Of a stretch of DNA of 64,000 nt, positions 56,802 through 64,000 are shown piece after piece. A model generated the notes under the pieces. It did not search any database. It saw only the letters and a list, made by a program, of their open reading frames with translations, and was not told where the DNA came from. The position numbers and the translations under genes are program-made. Origin of the DNA: Clostridiales bacterium. GTDB taxonomy: Bacteria > Bacillota > Clostridia > Oscillospirales > Oscillospiraceae. How positions within the stretch are numbered: position 1 is the stretch's first letter; every line of letters starts with the position of its first letter. The stretch spans positions 1-64,000 of the forward strand of contig JAHZGF010000003.1 of assembly GCA_019420945.1 (NCBI GenBank), written 5' to 3'.

Positions 56802-59084
56802 TTACTGATTTCCCATCATCATATCGTAATGCTGCTTTTGCTCCATAGCGTCAAATATCATTTCAAAGATATTCCGACACTCCTCGGCATTCAGGCAGTC
56901 CTCAACAAAGTCCTTTCCATCGCTCATGCCGATTGAGCTTGCGTTGATATACGAAAGCATAGCTGCAGCAAGCTGAAACTTTTCTTCGTCATCGTTACCG
57001 TCGGCATCTTTAAATCGGCCTTCTGCTTTTCCCTGGACTAAAATTACCTGTCGTAACTGCGAGCCCTCGTAACCGCACAACTGAAGAAAGTAATACTCCA
57101 GAATGCGCCGAATCACATTCATCAAGGGAACAGCTGATTTTACTTCTTTGTACTCATCCCATAGCGCCGCATAGGAATTTTTGACAGGGTTAATATTTAT
57201 CCGTTCCGTCGGAGCATTCGGATTGACATCGTCACACATCTTTATGGTGGATTTCGTTCCGATTTTACGGATTAAGTAAAATGACGCATAATCATATTTT
57301 GACACATAGCTGTAAGAAACCTCACGGTGAAAGTAAGCGTTGTGGGTAAGGATAAAAATCTGCTTGATGAAATTGCCCTTGGCAGTTCTATTTCGGTTGT
57401 CCGCGTTATTTCGACATATTTCAACCATTTGCCGAACAAGGGTACTTACGATAAACAGAGAACCGCTATCCATGCTGGAAACAGGATCGTCAATGACAAT
57501 GATTTTCTCTCTGGTTTCTCCATCAGCTGAGTCACTGCCCTGCACAAGGTGATAAAAATACAGAAACGCTATAAAGTTCTTTTCGCCCTCACTTAAATTA
57601 TCGGCTATGGAATTGTCGGAACGGCGAACCTCATAGACATTATCCACTCCGGGTTTCGGCTGAAGACTGAAGCCGCGCATACCGGAATCCCGCAGCATTT
57701 GATTGATGCTGTCCTTCGCAGTGTCCGTTTCTACCGTTTTTGTGCGAAGGGTCTTTAGCTGTGCTTTAATTCTTTCGAGTGTTGCATTCTGCGCTTCAAT
57801 GTCTGTATCAAGGGCATCCAATTCAGTTTGCATAGCAGCATCCGCTTTTCTGTGAGCATCAATGACATCCTTCAGCATAAAAGCAAGCAGGCTGAACACC
57901 ACATTTGTGCATTCCACTCTCTTGGTAGGTCTGGCTGCCACAACAGCGTTATTGGCATCGATCAGTGAATTAAAAGCGTTAATAATGACAGCTACTTCGT
58001 CGAGGATTGGAGCAATATCCGTTAGTTCTACCACGGATGCAGGGTTCTCCACTTTAGCCTTTATTTTTTCTATATTATTCTGAATCACCGCCTTAAGGAC
58101 GGCAAGTTTATCCGAATACGGTTTGATGTCAATTTGCAGGTACAGTTCGGCGGGCGTAGCCTGCAGGGGTACAAACAAATCGTTTGCGGCCTTTTTGTAC
58201 CGAGTCAAAAACTCGTCCAAAAGGCGAAGATTGTCTTGGTATCTGTTATCAAAACTGTCTATAAAGGTCTGTTCAAAATTTCCGCGAAGGACTTCTCCGC
58301 AATAAGGGCATCTTCCTTTTGCGTCATGGGAATACGCATCGTGACCCTGCCGCATCCATTCCGTTGCTCCAATATCGCGCAAAAATCCGGCGAGTTCTGT
58401 GTCTGCGCTGTTCACGATTGGATTGCAGAGAATATCTTTTCCTTCCACAGAGTCAACAGCATCGGGATCAGAAATGCCATTAAATCTTTGGTAGTGCTTT
58501 GCGGTCTCAGAATATGCCGACTCATACAGCCTGCGAAGTTTATCCATATCCGCATCTGCCGGTGCGTGTTTCATGATTTCACGAACAAACGGATCGGATT
58601 TACCTTTTTTATCCATCGTACCCGGAAACATTTCACGGATAGCCTTGCCGCGGTCCCAGCATTCCTTCAAAAAATCTTTGTACAACTTATCCTTTGCCGC
58701 CGCAGTCTTGTCGCGTTTATCGCTCGCCTCGGCCAGCATCTTCTTTACACGGGAGCGTTCTTCTGAAGCCTCATCAATTTGCTGCTGAATTTCAGCATTT
58801 TTTGCATTAAGGGTGAAAACACCCCTTAAATTGCGATAACTGCGAAAGTTCTCATCAATAAAATCCTGGTTATAAACGAGCGGAAGATAATCTGCCGCTG
58901 TTCTTCCGGGAGCGTATGTTACGCCAGCTCCACTTTTTATTGCTTTTGCTATCGTAGACTTGCCGGCACCGTTATTGCCAAAGAAAAAGTTTACATAGGT
59001 AGGCTCGATATAGGCGTGGCTGTCCTTATAACTTGCGTCCGTCAAATCTATGCGGATAATTTCTGATTTGATTTTCTCGGCCAT
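56802..59084 (-). CDS. SMC/RloC-like AAA ATPase (AAA_13), ATPase of an ABC three-component system
   Basis: A 760-aa ABC-type ATPase with an interrupted head: Walker A FFFGNNGAGKSTIAKAIK (about 33-50), a long coiled-coil region (about 100-450) with a CPYCGE zinc-hook-like point at about 260, signature NLSEGEKNFIAF (about 498) and Walker B IIVIDDPVSSMD (about 528), then a C-terminal helical part with NVIRRILEYYF. This is the plan of AAA_13 proteins such as RloC and PrrC, anticodon nucleases, and of the ATPases of ABC three-component conflict systems. The RNase triad of PrrC was not identified with confidence. AAGGAG precedes the start. It lies 12 bp after its companion gene. Confidence 0.8.
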   Translation of the reverse strand: MAEKIKSEIIRIDLTDASYKDSHAYIEPTYVNFFFGNNGAGKSTIAKAIKSGAGVTYAPGRTAADYLPLVYNQDFIDENFRSYRNLRGVFTLNAKNAEIQQQIDEASEERSRVKKMLAEASDKRDKTAAAKDKLYKDFLKECWDRGKAIREMFPGTMDKKGKSDPFVREIMKHAPADADMDKLRRLYESAYSETAKHYQRFNGISDPDAVDSVEGKDILCNPIVNSADTELAGFLRDIGATEWMRQGHDAYSHDAKGRCPYCGEVLRGNFEQTFIDSFDNRYQDNLRLLDEFLTRYKKAANDLFVPLQATPAELYLQIDIKPYSDKLAVLKAVIQNNIEKIKAKVENPASVVELTDIAPILDEVAVIINAFNSLIDANNAVVAARPTKRVECTNVVFSLLAFMLKDVIDAHRKADAAMQTELDALDTDIEAQNATLERIKAQLKTLRTKTVETDTAKDSINQMLRDSGMRGFSLQPKPGVDNVYEVRRSDNSIADNLSEGEKNFIAFLYFYHLVQGSDSADGETREKIIVIDDPVSSMDSGSLFIVSTLVRQMVEICRNNADNRNRTAKGNFIKQIFILTHNAYFHREVSYSYVSKYDYASFYLIRKIGTKSTIKMCDDVNPNAPTERININPVKNSYAALWDEYKEVKSAVPLMNVIRRILEYYFLQLCGYEGSQLRQVILVQGKAEGRFKDADGNDDEEKFQLAAAMLSYINASSIGMSDGKDFVEDCLNAEECRNIFEMIFDAMEQKQHYDMMMGNQ

Positions 59085-59096
59085 AAAGACATCTCC

Positions 59097-59750
59097 TTAC
59101 ACAGGCATCGGCATTCCGGGGATTCCGGCTTCCTTAAACGCCTCGAATACATTTACTTTGTGAACAGACCATGCGCTTTGATTCAGATCCGTAATGGCGC
59201 AGTCCATGTTTAATCCAAAAAAGACAGCATTTCGCTTGTCACACAGTTTTACCTGTTGTATCGGTGCAATTGGCTTAAATGCAATCTTGATATTTTTCCC
59301 TGCTACCATAATTTTCTGTATGTAGCAAAGCATACAATACTGGCTTGGTGACGTTACGCCTTTCAGCTCGGTATTCTCATGGCAGATAATCGCTGGAAAA
59401 CGCTTCAATTCCGCAATGCCCGCATCTGTAAGAGTAGAGCATCTCTCAAAAATCTCCGGCGGGACATTATACTTTGTCAAAGCACGGGATGCTATAACCG
59501 AAACGACACCATCCTTGAAAACATCATCATCGCAGGTGACTATAAGCTGATAATACTCCGTGCTAAAGGATTGAACGGCAATCATCATTTCTGCCGAGGA
59601 ATCTGCCGATTGAGGATAATTGATATTGTATGTGAAATTAACCGTAGCTCCCGGCTGATTGGCTACTGTCACATTGTTTGTGCCGGTCTGCTGTAAGGCA
59701 GGAACAGCCGACTGGTCAGCCATCTGCTTAATTATCAGATCCTTGCTCAT
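59097..59750 (-). CDS. second component of the ABC three-gene system
   Basis: A 217-aa protein of no recognised enzyme family. Near its N-terminus (about 24-45) it has an Asn- and beta-branched-rich stretch (NNVTVANQPGATVNFTYNIN). The rest is a mixed alpha/beta domain with several Cys (HENTE, YCMLCYIQ, KLCDKRN). It lies between the first component and the ATPase and has only an 11-bp gap to the former. The Asn-rich stretch resembles the C-terminal tail of the neighbour's product, suggesting that the two proteins join through these segments. It may be the sensor or effector. Confidence 0.55.
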   Translation of the reverse strand: MSKDLIIKQMADQSAVPALQQTGTNNVTVANQPGATVNFTYNINYPQSADSSAEMMIAVQSFSTEYYQLIVTCDDDVFKDGVVSVIASRALTKYNVPPEIFERCSTLTDAGIAELKRFPAIICHENTELKGVTSPSQYCMLCYIQKIMVAGKNIKIAFKPIAPIQQVKLCDKRNAVFFGLNMDCAITDLNQSAWSVHKVNVFEAFKEAGIPGMPMPV

Positions 59751-59761
59751 GATACACCGCC

Positions 59762-60325
59762 CTAAAAGTTAAAATTTATCGTACCGTTATTTGTCAGGTT
59801 CAGATTCTTTTCTCCGTTTTGGATGACATTGATCTGCTGTTGAATAACGGTTGTATTTTTCTCTTCTTCAGTGGCACCTGATGTTTTTTCCCCATCCACG
59901 ACCTCCACTTCTTCCGGCTCAGCATCGTCTTTTGATGATGCTGGGCTTTTTCTTTTTGTTTCAGCTGCGGTTTTCAAGATAGAGAGGAACAGATCGGCCA
60001 ACTGTCTTCCTGCGTTAAAGCCGTCAATTGCGGGTAGGTATTTCCGAAAGCTGTCACAGAGACTTGAAACCGTCTCATCTGAAAATTCATGAATATATGA
60101 CACAAAATTCTCTGTTTCGATGTATGGGCTGATTTTTTTGGCAATTCTGGAGATGCCTGTTTGCCCATTGAAATAAGAACGGTAGGTAGTCTCGGTTGGT
60201 TCATCTACTGCACTCTGACCATCTTCTGTTACAAGCACATCAAAGAGAGTCTTGGTAAATGCAGCCTGGCTGCTTGAACCGCCGATTATCGGATGCAGAA
60301 TTTGCACAAAGTCCTTGAATTCCAT
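59762..60325 (-). CDS. first (middle-type) component of the ABC three-gene system
   Basis: A 187-aa protein. Residues 1-115 form a helical domain (MEFKDFVQILHPIIGGSSSQ; RSYFNGQTGISRIAKKISPY), similar in plan to the middle components of ABC three-component systems. A charged linker (about 120-155) leads to an Asn/Ile-rich tail (QQQINVIQNGEKNLNLTNNG, then TINFNF at the end). The start at 60325 is chosen because AAGGAG lies 9 bp before it; earlier ATGs at 60334 and 60355 are worse. It is the first gene of the operon. Its helices may bind DNA; that is inference. Confidence 0.6.
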   Translation of the reverse strand: MEFKDFVQILHPIIGGSSSQAAFTKTLFDVLVTEDGQSAVDEPTETTYRSYFNGQTGISRIAKKISPYIETENFVSYIHEFSDETVSSLCDSFRKYLPAIDGFNAGRQLADLFLSILKTAAETKRKSPASSKDDAEPEEVEVVDGEKTSGATEEEKNTTVIQQQINVIQNGEKNLNLTNNGTINFNF

Positions 60326-60347
60326 ATTTTCCATCTCCTTGACGAAA

Positions 60348-60387
60348 CCTATCAAAGCCTATCAACGGCTATCTAATCCTATCAGCT
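60348..60387 (-). repeat. four 10-bp direct repeats in helical phase
   Basis: On the + strand CTATC(A/T) occurs at 60349, 60359, 60369 and 60379, exactly 10 bp apart, within units of the type CCTATCAAAG. They lie 20 bp before the first gene of the ABC system, on one face of the helix, and are a likely operator for the XRE protein. Confidence 0.75.
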
Positions 60388-60470
60388 CGATTTTCTATAA
60401 TTAAGACAGAAGCTGACAGAAAACCTGTTGCTTCGACAGAGCAGCTTTCGCAATTGTGCTGTTAGAAACT

Positions 60471-60479
60471 ATTATAGCA
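60471..60479 (-). promoter_or_regulatory. extended -10 promoter of the ABC system
   Basis: On the minus strand TGCTATAAT (60471-60479) is an extended -10 box; no good -35 is seen. The leader would be about 140 nt and includes the phased repeats. Confidence 0.45.
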
Positions 60480-60775
60480 CAGATTTTTGAATTTTTCTAC
60501 CCCTTTCGCTAATTTTGCATCTGCGTTTGCAAATTGTAAATCGGCAATTGCAAATCTGCTCTTTCAATCCGCCAGATAACGCATCGGTCGATCACCGGTG
60601 GCTCAACGGTACCTGACGGTTACAAGTAAATATCATCAGCTGCCTATTGAGCGGGTTAGCTGCAGACCGGAACGGAGGATTCTCCGTCGGGACTGTAGTT
60701 GGATTTCTATACCCATTTTGCAGCTGACCATAAGAGTTTCCTTCGTTCCATGCAAATCGAACGGAGGAAATTTTT

Positions 60776-61276
60776 ATGTCAAACGAAGCAAAGAAATTCT
60801 TTATCCCTGTTGAAGGACAAGCCATTGAGGTCAGCGAGGAAGTCTACCGGGCGTATTACCGCCCAATCTGGAATACCCGCTACCATGCCCAGAAGAACGG
60901 CGAGTGCCGCTGCCCCAAGACTCAGATCTGGAAATGCGACGGTGTTTGCCCCGGCTGCCCGTTCTACGCCGCCGGGAAGAAAGTGTCTCTCGAAACGGCC
61001 ATCGGCGGCGAGGACGACGATCTGACTCTCGGAGATACGCTGGCGGACGATGCGCCGACTGCGGATTCTATCCTTATGGACGAAGAACTGCTCAAGGCGC
61101 TGTATGACGAGCTCGACCGTCTTGACCCGGAGGGCAAGCGCATCTGCGCGCTGATGATGCACCACTCGGAGCGGGAGGCCGCTGCAATCATGGACATGGC
61201 GCGTTCCACCTTCAAGCGTCACTGGGCAAAAATCCGTGCGGAACTGCAGGACAGGCTCAAGGATTATTACATCTAA
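60776..61276 (+). CDS. sigma-70 region 4-like regulator of a phage/ICE module
   Basis: A 166-aa protein. The N-terminal part has a Cys cluster (CRCPKTQIWKCDG, then CPGCPF); the C-terminal part (about 105-166) is a sigma region 4-like HTH: LYDELDRLDPEGKRICALMM, then SEREAAAIMDMARSTFKRHW. Such proteins stand at the head of early operons in clostridial phages and integrative elements and control their transcription. GGAGGAAAT lies before the ATG. A terminator follows. Confidence 0.75.
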   Translation: MSNEAKKFFIPVEGQAIEVSEEVYRAYYRPIWNTRYHAQKNGECRCPKTQIWKCDGVCPGCPFYAAGKKVSLETAIGGEDDDLTLGDTLADDAPTADSILMDEELLKALYDELDRLDPEGKRICALMMHHSEREAAAIMDMARSTFKRHWAKIRAELQDRLKDYYI

Positions 61277-61286
61277 CATTTCCCTT

Positions 61287-61333
61287 TATCCCTTCGGCTG
61301 CAACTCTGCGGTCGAAGGGATAAATCTTTTTTT
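61287..61333 (+). terminator. intrinsic terminator after the sigma-like gene
   Basis: TATCCCTTCG (61287-61296) pairs with 61313-61322, followed by AATCTTTTTTT. Confidence 0.75.
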
Positions 61334-61422
61334 GGCAAAATGCGGACCGCTTCGACGGCTTCCCTCCAGTGGGTACTGAGGACAGTAAGACAACTCAGCA
61401 CCTCGGAAAGGAGGAACCGCCA

Positions 61423-61632
61423 ATGAACGAGTCCAAATGCACCAAGCCCGTGAGCGATGAGGAACTGATCGGTGTGCTTACGGCAATCAGCGTAGTGTCA
61501 AAGCGTCTGGCAAAAAAGCTGATTCAGCTGAACCAGACAAGTCAATCAGAGGAAGGAGGTAAACACGATGAGCAAAATGAGCGAAATGGAAGCGACCATC
61601 CGAGAGTTACGGGATATTGCATCTTCTATTAA
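61423..61632 (+). CDS. small hypothetical phage-module protein
   Basis: A 69-aa protein starting MNESKCTKPVSDEELIGVLT, helical, with a hydrophilic tail. AAAGGAGG precedes the ATG at 61423. The next gene begins inside it (at 61568) in another frame. The first 45 residues look like a small phage regulator; no function is known. Confidence 0.5.
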   Translation: MNESKCTKPVSDEELIGVLTAISVVSKRLAKKLIQLNQTSQSEEGGKHDEQNERNGSDHPRVTGYCIFY

Positions 61633-61876
61633 CGACATCGCCAACTGGCTGACCGATGCGTTCGGTAACACCGACAGTGCGGAAGCTGCACCCACCCCGG
61701 AAAAGACATATTCGCTCGAAGAAGTCAGAGCAATTCTGGCAGAAAAGTCAAGAGATGGCTTCACCGCTCAGATTCGTGACCTTCTTCAGAAGTATGGAGC
61801 AACCAAGCTCTCCGAGGTGAACCCCGCCCGATACAGGGACCTTGTGGCGGATGTGGAGGTGCTGGGCAATGGGTAA
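61568..61876 (+). CDS. small conserved phage-module protein
   Basis: A 102-aa helical protein starting MSKMSEMEATIRELRDIASS. The second half (YSLEEVRAILAEKSRDGFTA, then LLQKYGATKLSEV) is a conserved pattern in proteins encoded just before DUF2800 genes in phages; databases often give it the misleading name rrp5-like. AGGAGG lies before the ATG. Its end overlaps the DUF2800 gene by 8 bp. Confidence 0.7.
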   Translation: MSKMSEMEATIRELRDIASSINDIANWLTDAFGNTDSAEAAPTPEKTYSLEEVRAILAEKSRDGFTAQIRDLLQKYGATKLSEVNPARYRDLVADVEVLGNG

Positions 61877-62993
61877 TCACGCTCTGCTTTCCGCATCCTC
61901 ATCCCACAGGTGGCTCAACTGCCCGCCTTCGGCAAGGCTGTGCGAAAGCTACGATGATAAGGGCAGCGATTTCGCCGCCGAGGGTACCGACGCCCATGCG
62001 CTCTGCGAGTATAAGCTGCGAAAAGCACTCGGTATGGCGGCGCAGAACCCGACCGAAAGCCTTACCTGGTACAGCGCCGAAATGGAGGACTGCGCTAACG
62101 GCTATGTTGCCTTTGTAATGGAACTGGTCGCAGAAGCCAAGAAGGTCTGCACTGACCCTGTCGTGCTGATCGAGCAGCGGCTTGACTACTCCAAATATGT
62201 AAAAGAGGGCTTCGGCACCGGCGACTGCGTCATCATCGCAGACGGTACGCTGCACATTGTGGATTACAAACATGGGCGCGGAGTCCTGGTGGAAGCCGAC
62301 GATAATCCGCAAATGAAGCTGTACGCCCTCGGCGCACTGGAGCTGTTCGACTGCATCTACGATATCGACACCGTCAGCATGACGATCTACCAGCCAAGGC
62401 GCTCCAATGTCAGCACCTTCACCATTCCAAAACAGGAGCTTTGCGAATGGGCGGACAAGGTTTTGACGCCGACTGCAGAGCTGGCCTTCAACGGCAGCGG
62501 TGAATATCACTGCGGTGAATGGTGCCAGTTCTGCAAGGCAAAAGCGGATTGCCGCGAGAGAGCCAAGGCCAATATGGAGCTTGCCCGATATGAGTTTCGG
62601 CAGCCGCCTCTGCTCACGGATGAGGAGGTCGAGGAAATCCTCGGTCAAATCGACGGGCTGACCACCTGGGCGTCCGACATCAAGGACTATGCGCTGCAGG
62701 CAGCTATCAGCGGAAAACAATGGCCCGGCTACAAGCTGGTCGAGGGTCGCTCCAACCGAAAGTACACAGACGAACACGCCGTCATCGCTGCCGTGACCGC
62801 CGCAGGGTACGACCCTTACGAGCACAAGGTTCTCGGCATTACCGCTATGACCGCGATGCTCGGGAAGAAGCAATTCAATGCAATCCTCGGTGACTTGATC
62901 ACCAAGCCGCAAGGCAAACCCACGCTTGTGCCGGAAAGCGATAAAAGACCGGCAATGACAACCATTATCGATGATTTTAAGGAGGACAACTGA
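61869..62993 (+). CDS. DUF2800 protein, PD-(D/E)XK nuclease-like
   Basis: A 374-aa phage recombination protein. It starts MGNHALLSASSSHRWLNCPP, and the Cas4/RecB-like nuclease core is visible: EGTDAHALCEY with an early His, GTGDCVIIADGTLHIVDYKH (the D...D-x-K pattern), and a Cys group CGEWCQFCKAKADC for an iron-sulphur or zinc site. It probably acts as an exonuclease in phage recombination or replication together with the DUF2815 protein. Start at 61869 (8-bp overlap with the previous gene). Confidence 0.88.
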   Translation: MGNHALLSASSSHRWLNCPPSARLCESYDDKGSDFAAEGTDAHALCEYKLRKALGMAAQNPTESLTWYSAEMEDCANGYVAFVMELVAEAKKVCTDPVVLIEQRLDYSKYVKEGFGTGDCVIIADGTLHIVDYKHGRGVLVEADDNPQMKLYALGALELFDCIYDIDTVSMTIYQPRRSNVSTFTIPKQELCEWADKVLTPTAELAFNGSGEYHCGEWCQFCKAKADCRERAKANMELARYEFRQPPLLTDEEVEEILGQIDGLTTWASDIKDYALQAAISGKQWPGYKLVEGRSNRKYTDEHAVIAAVTAAGYDPYEHKVLGITAMTAMLGKKQFNAILGDLITKPQGKPTLVPESDKRPAMTTIIDDFKEDN

Positions 62994-62994
62994 T

Positions 62995-63570
62995 ATGTCG
63001 AATTCTACTACTAAGCTCGTAAACCCCATGAAGGTCATTACCGGCAAAGATACCCGCTGGTCCTACGCCAATGTCTGGGAAGCGAAATCCATCAACGGCG
63101 GTACGCCGAAGTTCAGCGTCAGCCTCATTATTCCGAAGTCTGACACCGTGACCGTACAGAAAATCAAGGCGGCTATCCAGGCAGCCTATGAGGAGGGGCA
63201 GGCAAAGCTCAAGGGCAACGGTCGCTCCGTTCCGCCTTTGACTGCCATTAAAACGCCGCTCCGCGACGGAGATACCGAGCGCCCGGATGATCCCACCTAT
63301 GCCAACAGCTACTTTATCAACGCCAACTCCGCCACCGCTCCCGGCATCGTGGACGCCGACTGCAACCCGATCCTGACCCGCTCCGAGGTTTACTCCGGCG
63401 TGTACGGTCGCGCCAGCATCAACTTCTACGCCTTCAACAGCAATGGCAACAAAGGCATCGCCTGCGGACTGAACAACCTGCAGAAGATCCGTGACGGTGA
63501 GCCTCTCGGCGGCAAGTCCAGCGCGGCATCCGATTTCGCCACCGATGTGGACGAAGATTTCCTGTCTTGA
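62995..63570 (+). CDS. DUF2815 protein, ssDNA-binding-like
   Basis: A 191-aa protein of the DUF2815 family, thought to bind single-stranded DNA (OB-fold type) in phage replication. Marks: RWSYANVWEAKSINGGTPKF near the start, KTPLRDGDTERPDDPTYANS and VYSGVYGRASINFYAFNSNG. GGAGG lies before the ATG at 62995, directly after the DUF2800 stop. The tail DFATDVDEDFL is acidic, like that of SSB. Confidence 0.88.
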   Translation: MSNSTTKLVNPMKVITGKDTRWSYANVWEAKSINGGTPKFSVSLIIPKSDTVTVQKIKAAIQAAYEEGQAKLKGNGRSVPPLTAIKTPLRDGDTERPDDPTYANSYFINANSATAPGIVDADCNPILTRSEVYSGVYGRASINFYAFNSNGNKGIACGLNNLQKIRDGEPLGGKSSAASDFATDVDEDFLS

Positions 63571-63583
63571 GGAGGTGCGCAGC

Positions 63584-63802
63584 ATGAGTATTACCACGAT
63601 TCTCTGCATTCTGCTGCTGTCCCTGTATCTGCTCCTGGCGGTGTTTTGGATCGTCAGATCCATCATTGACACCGTCGATGACCGTAAGCGCGACAAGCGT
63701 AATGCGGCATGGGAGGAAGAACGCCGACAGCTTGAAAAGGAACACGCCCTTCGTGAGGTGGAATATCACGAAGCCCGTATGAAAGAACTCAACAAAGAGT
63801 AA
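63584..63802 (+). CDS. small single-pass membrane protein
   Basis: A 72-aa protein: one hydrophobic helix (TTILCILLLSLYLLLAVFWI) and a highly charged coiled-coil tail. GAGGAGG lies before the ATG at 63584. It stands between the DUF2815 and polymerase genes; its function is unknown. Confidence 0.6.
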   Translation: MSITTILCILLLSLYLLLAVFWIVRSIIDTVDDRKRDKRNAAWEEERRQLEKEHALREVEYHEARMKELNKE

Positions 63803-63868
63803 TCTCCGGCCTGTGGGCGGTGGGAATGTTCCTGCCGCCCATTCGGGCTATGGAAAGGATTCCTGTTT

Positions 63869-64000
63869 ATGAAAACACTCAGTATCGATATTGAAACATA
63901 CAGCAGCGTCGACCTTGCCAAGTGCGGCGTCTACAAATACACCGAAGCGCCGGATTTCGACATTCTTCTCCTCGGATATTCTGTTGACGGCAGTCCCGTG
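63869..64000 (+). CDS. phage-type DNA polymerase I, N-terminal part
   Basis: The first 44 residues (MKTLSIDIETYSSVDLAKCG and on) before the window ends. The DIET motif is the exonuclease I box of family A polymerases, and the rest of the fragment matches the phage/ICE type. GGAAAGGA precedes the ATG. This confirms that the right end is a replication module. Confidence 0.85.
   Translation, partial: MKTLSIDIETYSSVDLAKCGVYKYTEAPDFDILLLGYSVDGSPV

Larger units (their letters stand above)
60326..60775. other. intergenic region between divergent ABC and phage-like operons
   Basis: No gene. It contains the four phased repeats (60348-60387), an extended -10 promoter reading left (60471-60479), a TTTGCAAATTG / CAATTGCAAA inverted pair near 60529-60556 and a GC-rich leader before the sigma-like gene. 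Confidence 0.5.

Noticed and set aside
59097..59750. A classic immunity protein or methylase subunit of a PrrC system
   Set aside because: PrrC normally goes with type I restriction genes (hsdRMS), which are absent; the protein shows no specificity-subunit repeats.
60348..60387. A CRISPR array
   Set aside because: The repeats are only 10 bp long with no spacers; no cas genes or longer repeat arrays occur anywhere in the window.

Overview
The window reads as a chromosomal segment of a gut Firmicute. The GC-rich backbone (about 1-18,900), strong AGGAGG ribosome-binding sites, a cohesin/dockerin pair, sortase-type anchoring and clostridial mobile-element gene families suggest an Oscillospiraceae-type (Clostridium cluster IV) anaerobe. 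The genus is an inference, not read from a marker gene.

Backbone, 1-18,900 (+ strand except one regulator): end of a phosphonate-uptake binding protein, phnW and phnX (2-aminoethylphosphonate to acetaldehyde plus phosphate); a LysR regulator diverging from a GntP-like permease and an old-yellow-enzyme flavoprotein; a secreted dockerin protein followed 15 bp later by a wall-anchored protein with a probable cohesin domain; a membrane-anchored hypothetical; a MATE exporter; and a TetR regulator with a heterodimeric ABC exporter.

Transition, 18,900-22,000: a GNAT acetyltransferase and a Schlafen/AlbA-type regulator whose promoter and 3' end carry ACGCACGCGTGCGT-like palindromes.

Mobile defence block, 22,000-45,300: serine recombinases at both ends (one left, two right) bracket a tight minus-strand operon. 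In transcription order it encodes an XRE regulator, a coiled-coil protein, an Hsp70-like ATPase, a UvrD-like helicase with an N-terminal Cys cluster, a DrmA-like helicase, a DrmB-like DUF1998 protein, a NERD-nuclease/helicase, a C5-cytosine methyltransferase and a Vsr endonuclease. It shares drmA, drmB and a cytosine methylase with DISARM but has no recognisable drmC or drmE, and has an Hsp70 module instead. This is the most interesting system here. To its right lie a DUF6076-like protein, an excisionase-like HTH protein, a DUF3987 replication protein and the recombinase module.

ECF transporter block, 45,300-56,300: degraded mobile-element pieces, then an eight-gene minus-strand operon made of two complete ECF sets (S, T and double ATPase) flanking two fused ABC half-transporters. 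It is led by a TetR gene with a consensus promoter and a 30-bp palindromic operator.

Second defence module and phage-like block, 56,300-64,000: a recombinase remnant, a three-component ABC-ATPase system with an XRE gene and a phased 10-bp repeat array upstream, then the start of a phage/ICE replication module on the + strand (sigma-like factor, small proteins, DUF2800, DUF2815, the beginning of a DNA polymerase) running off the right edge.
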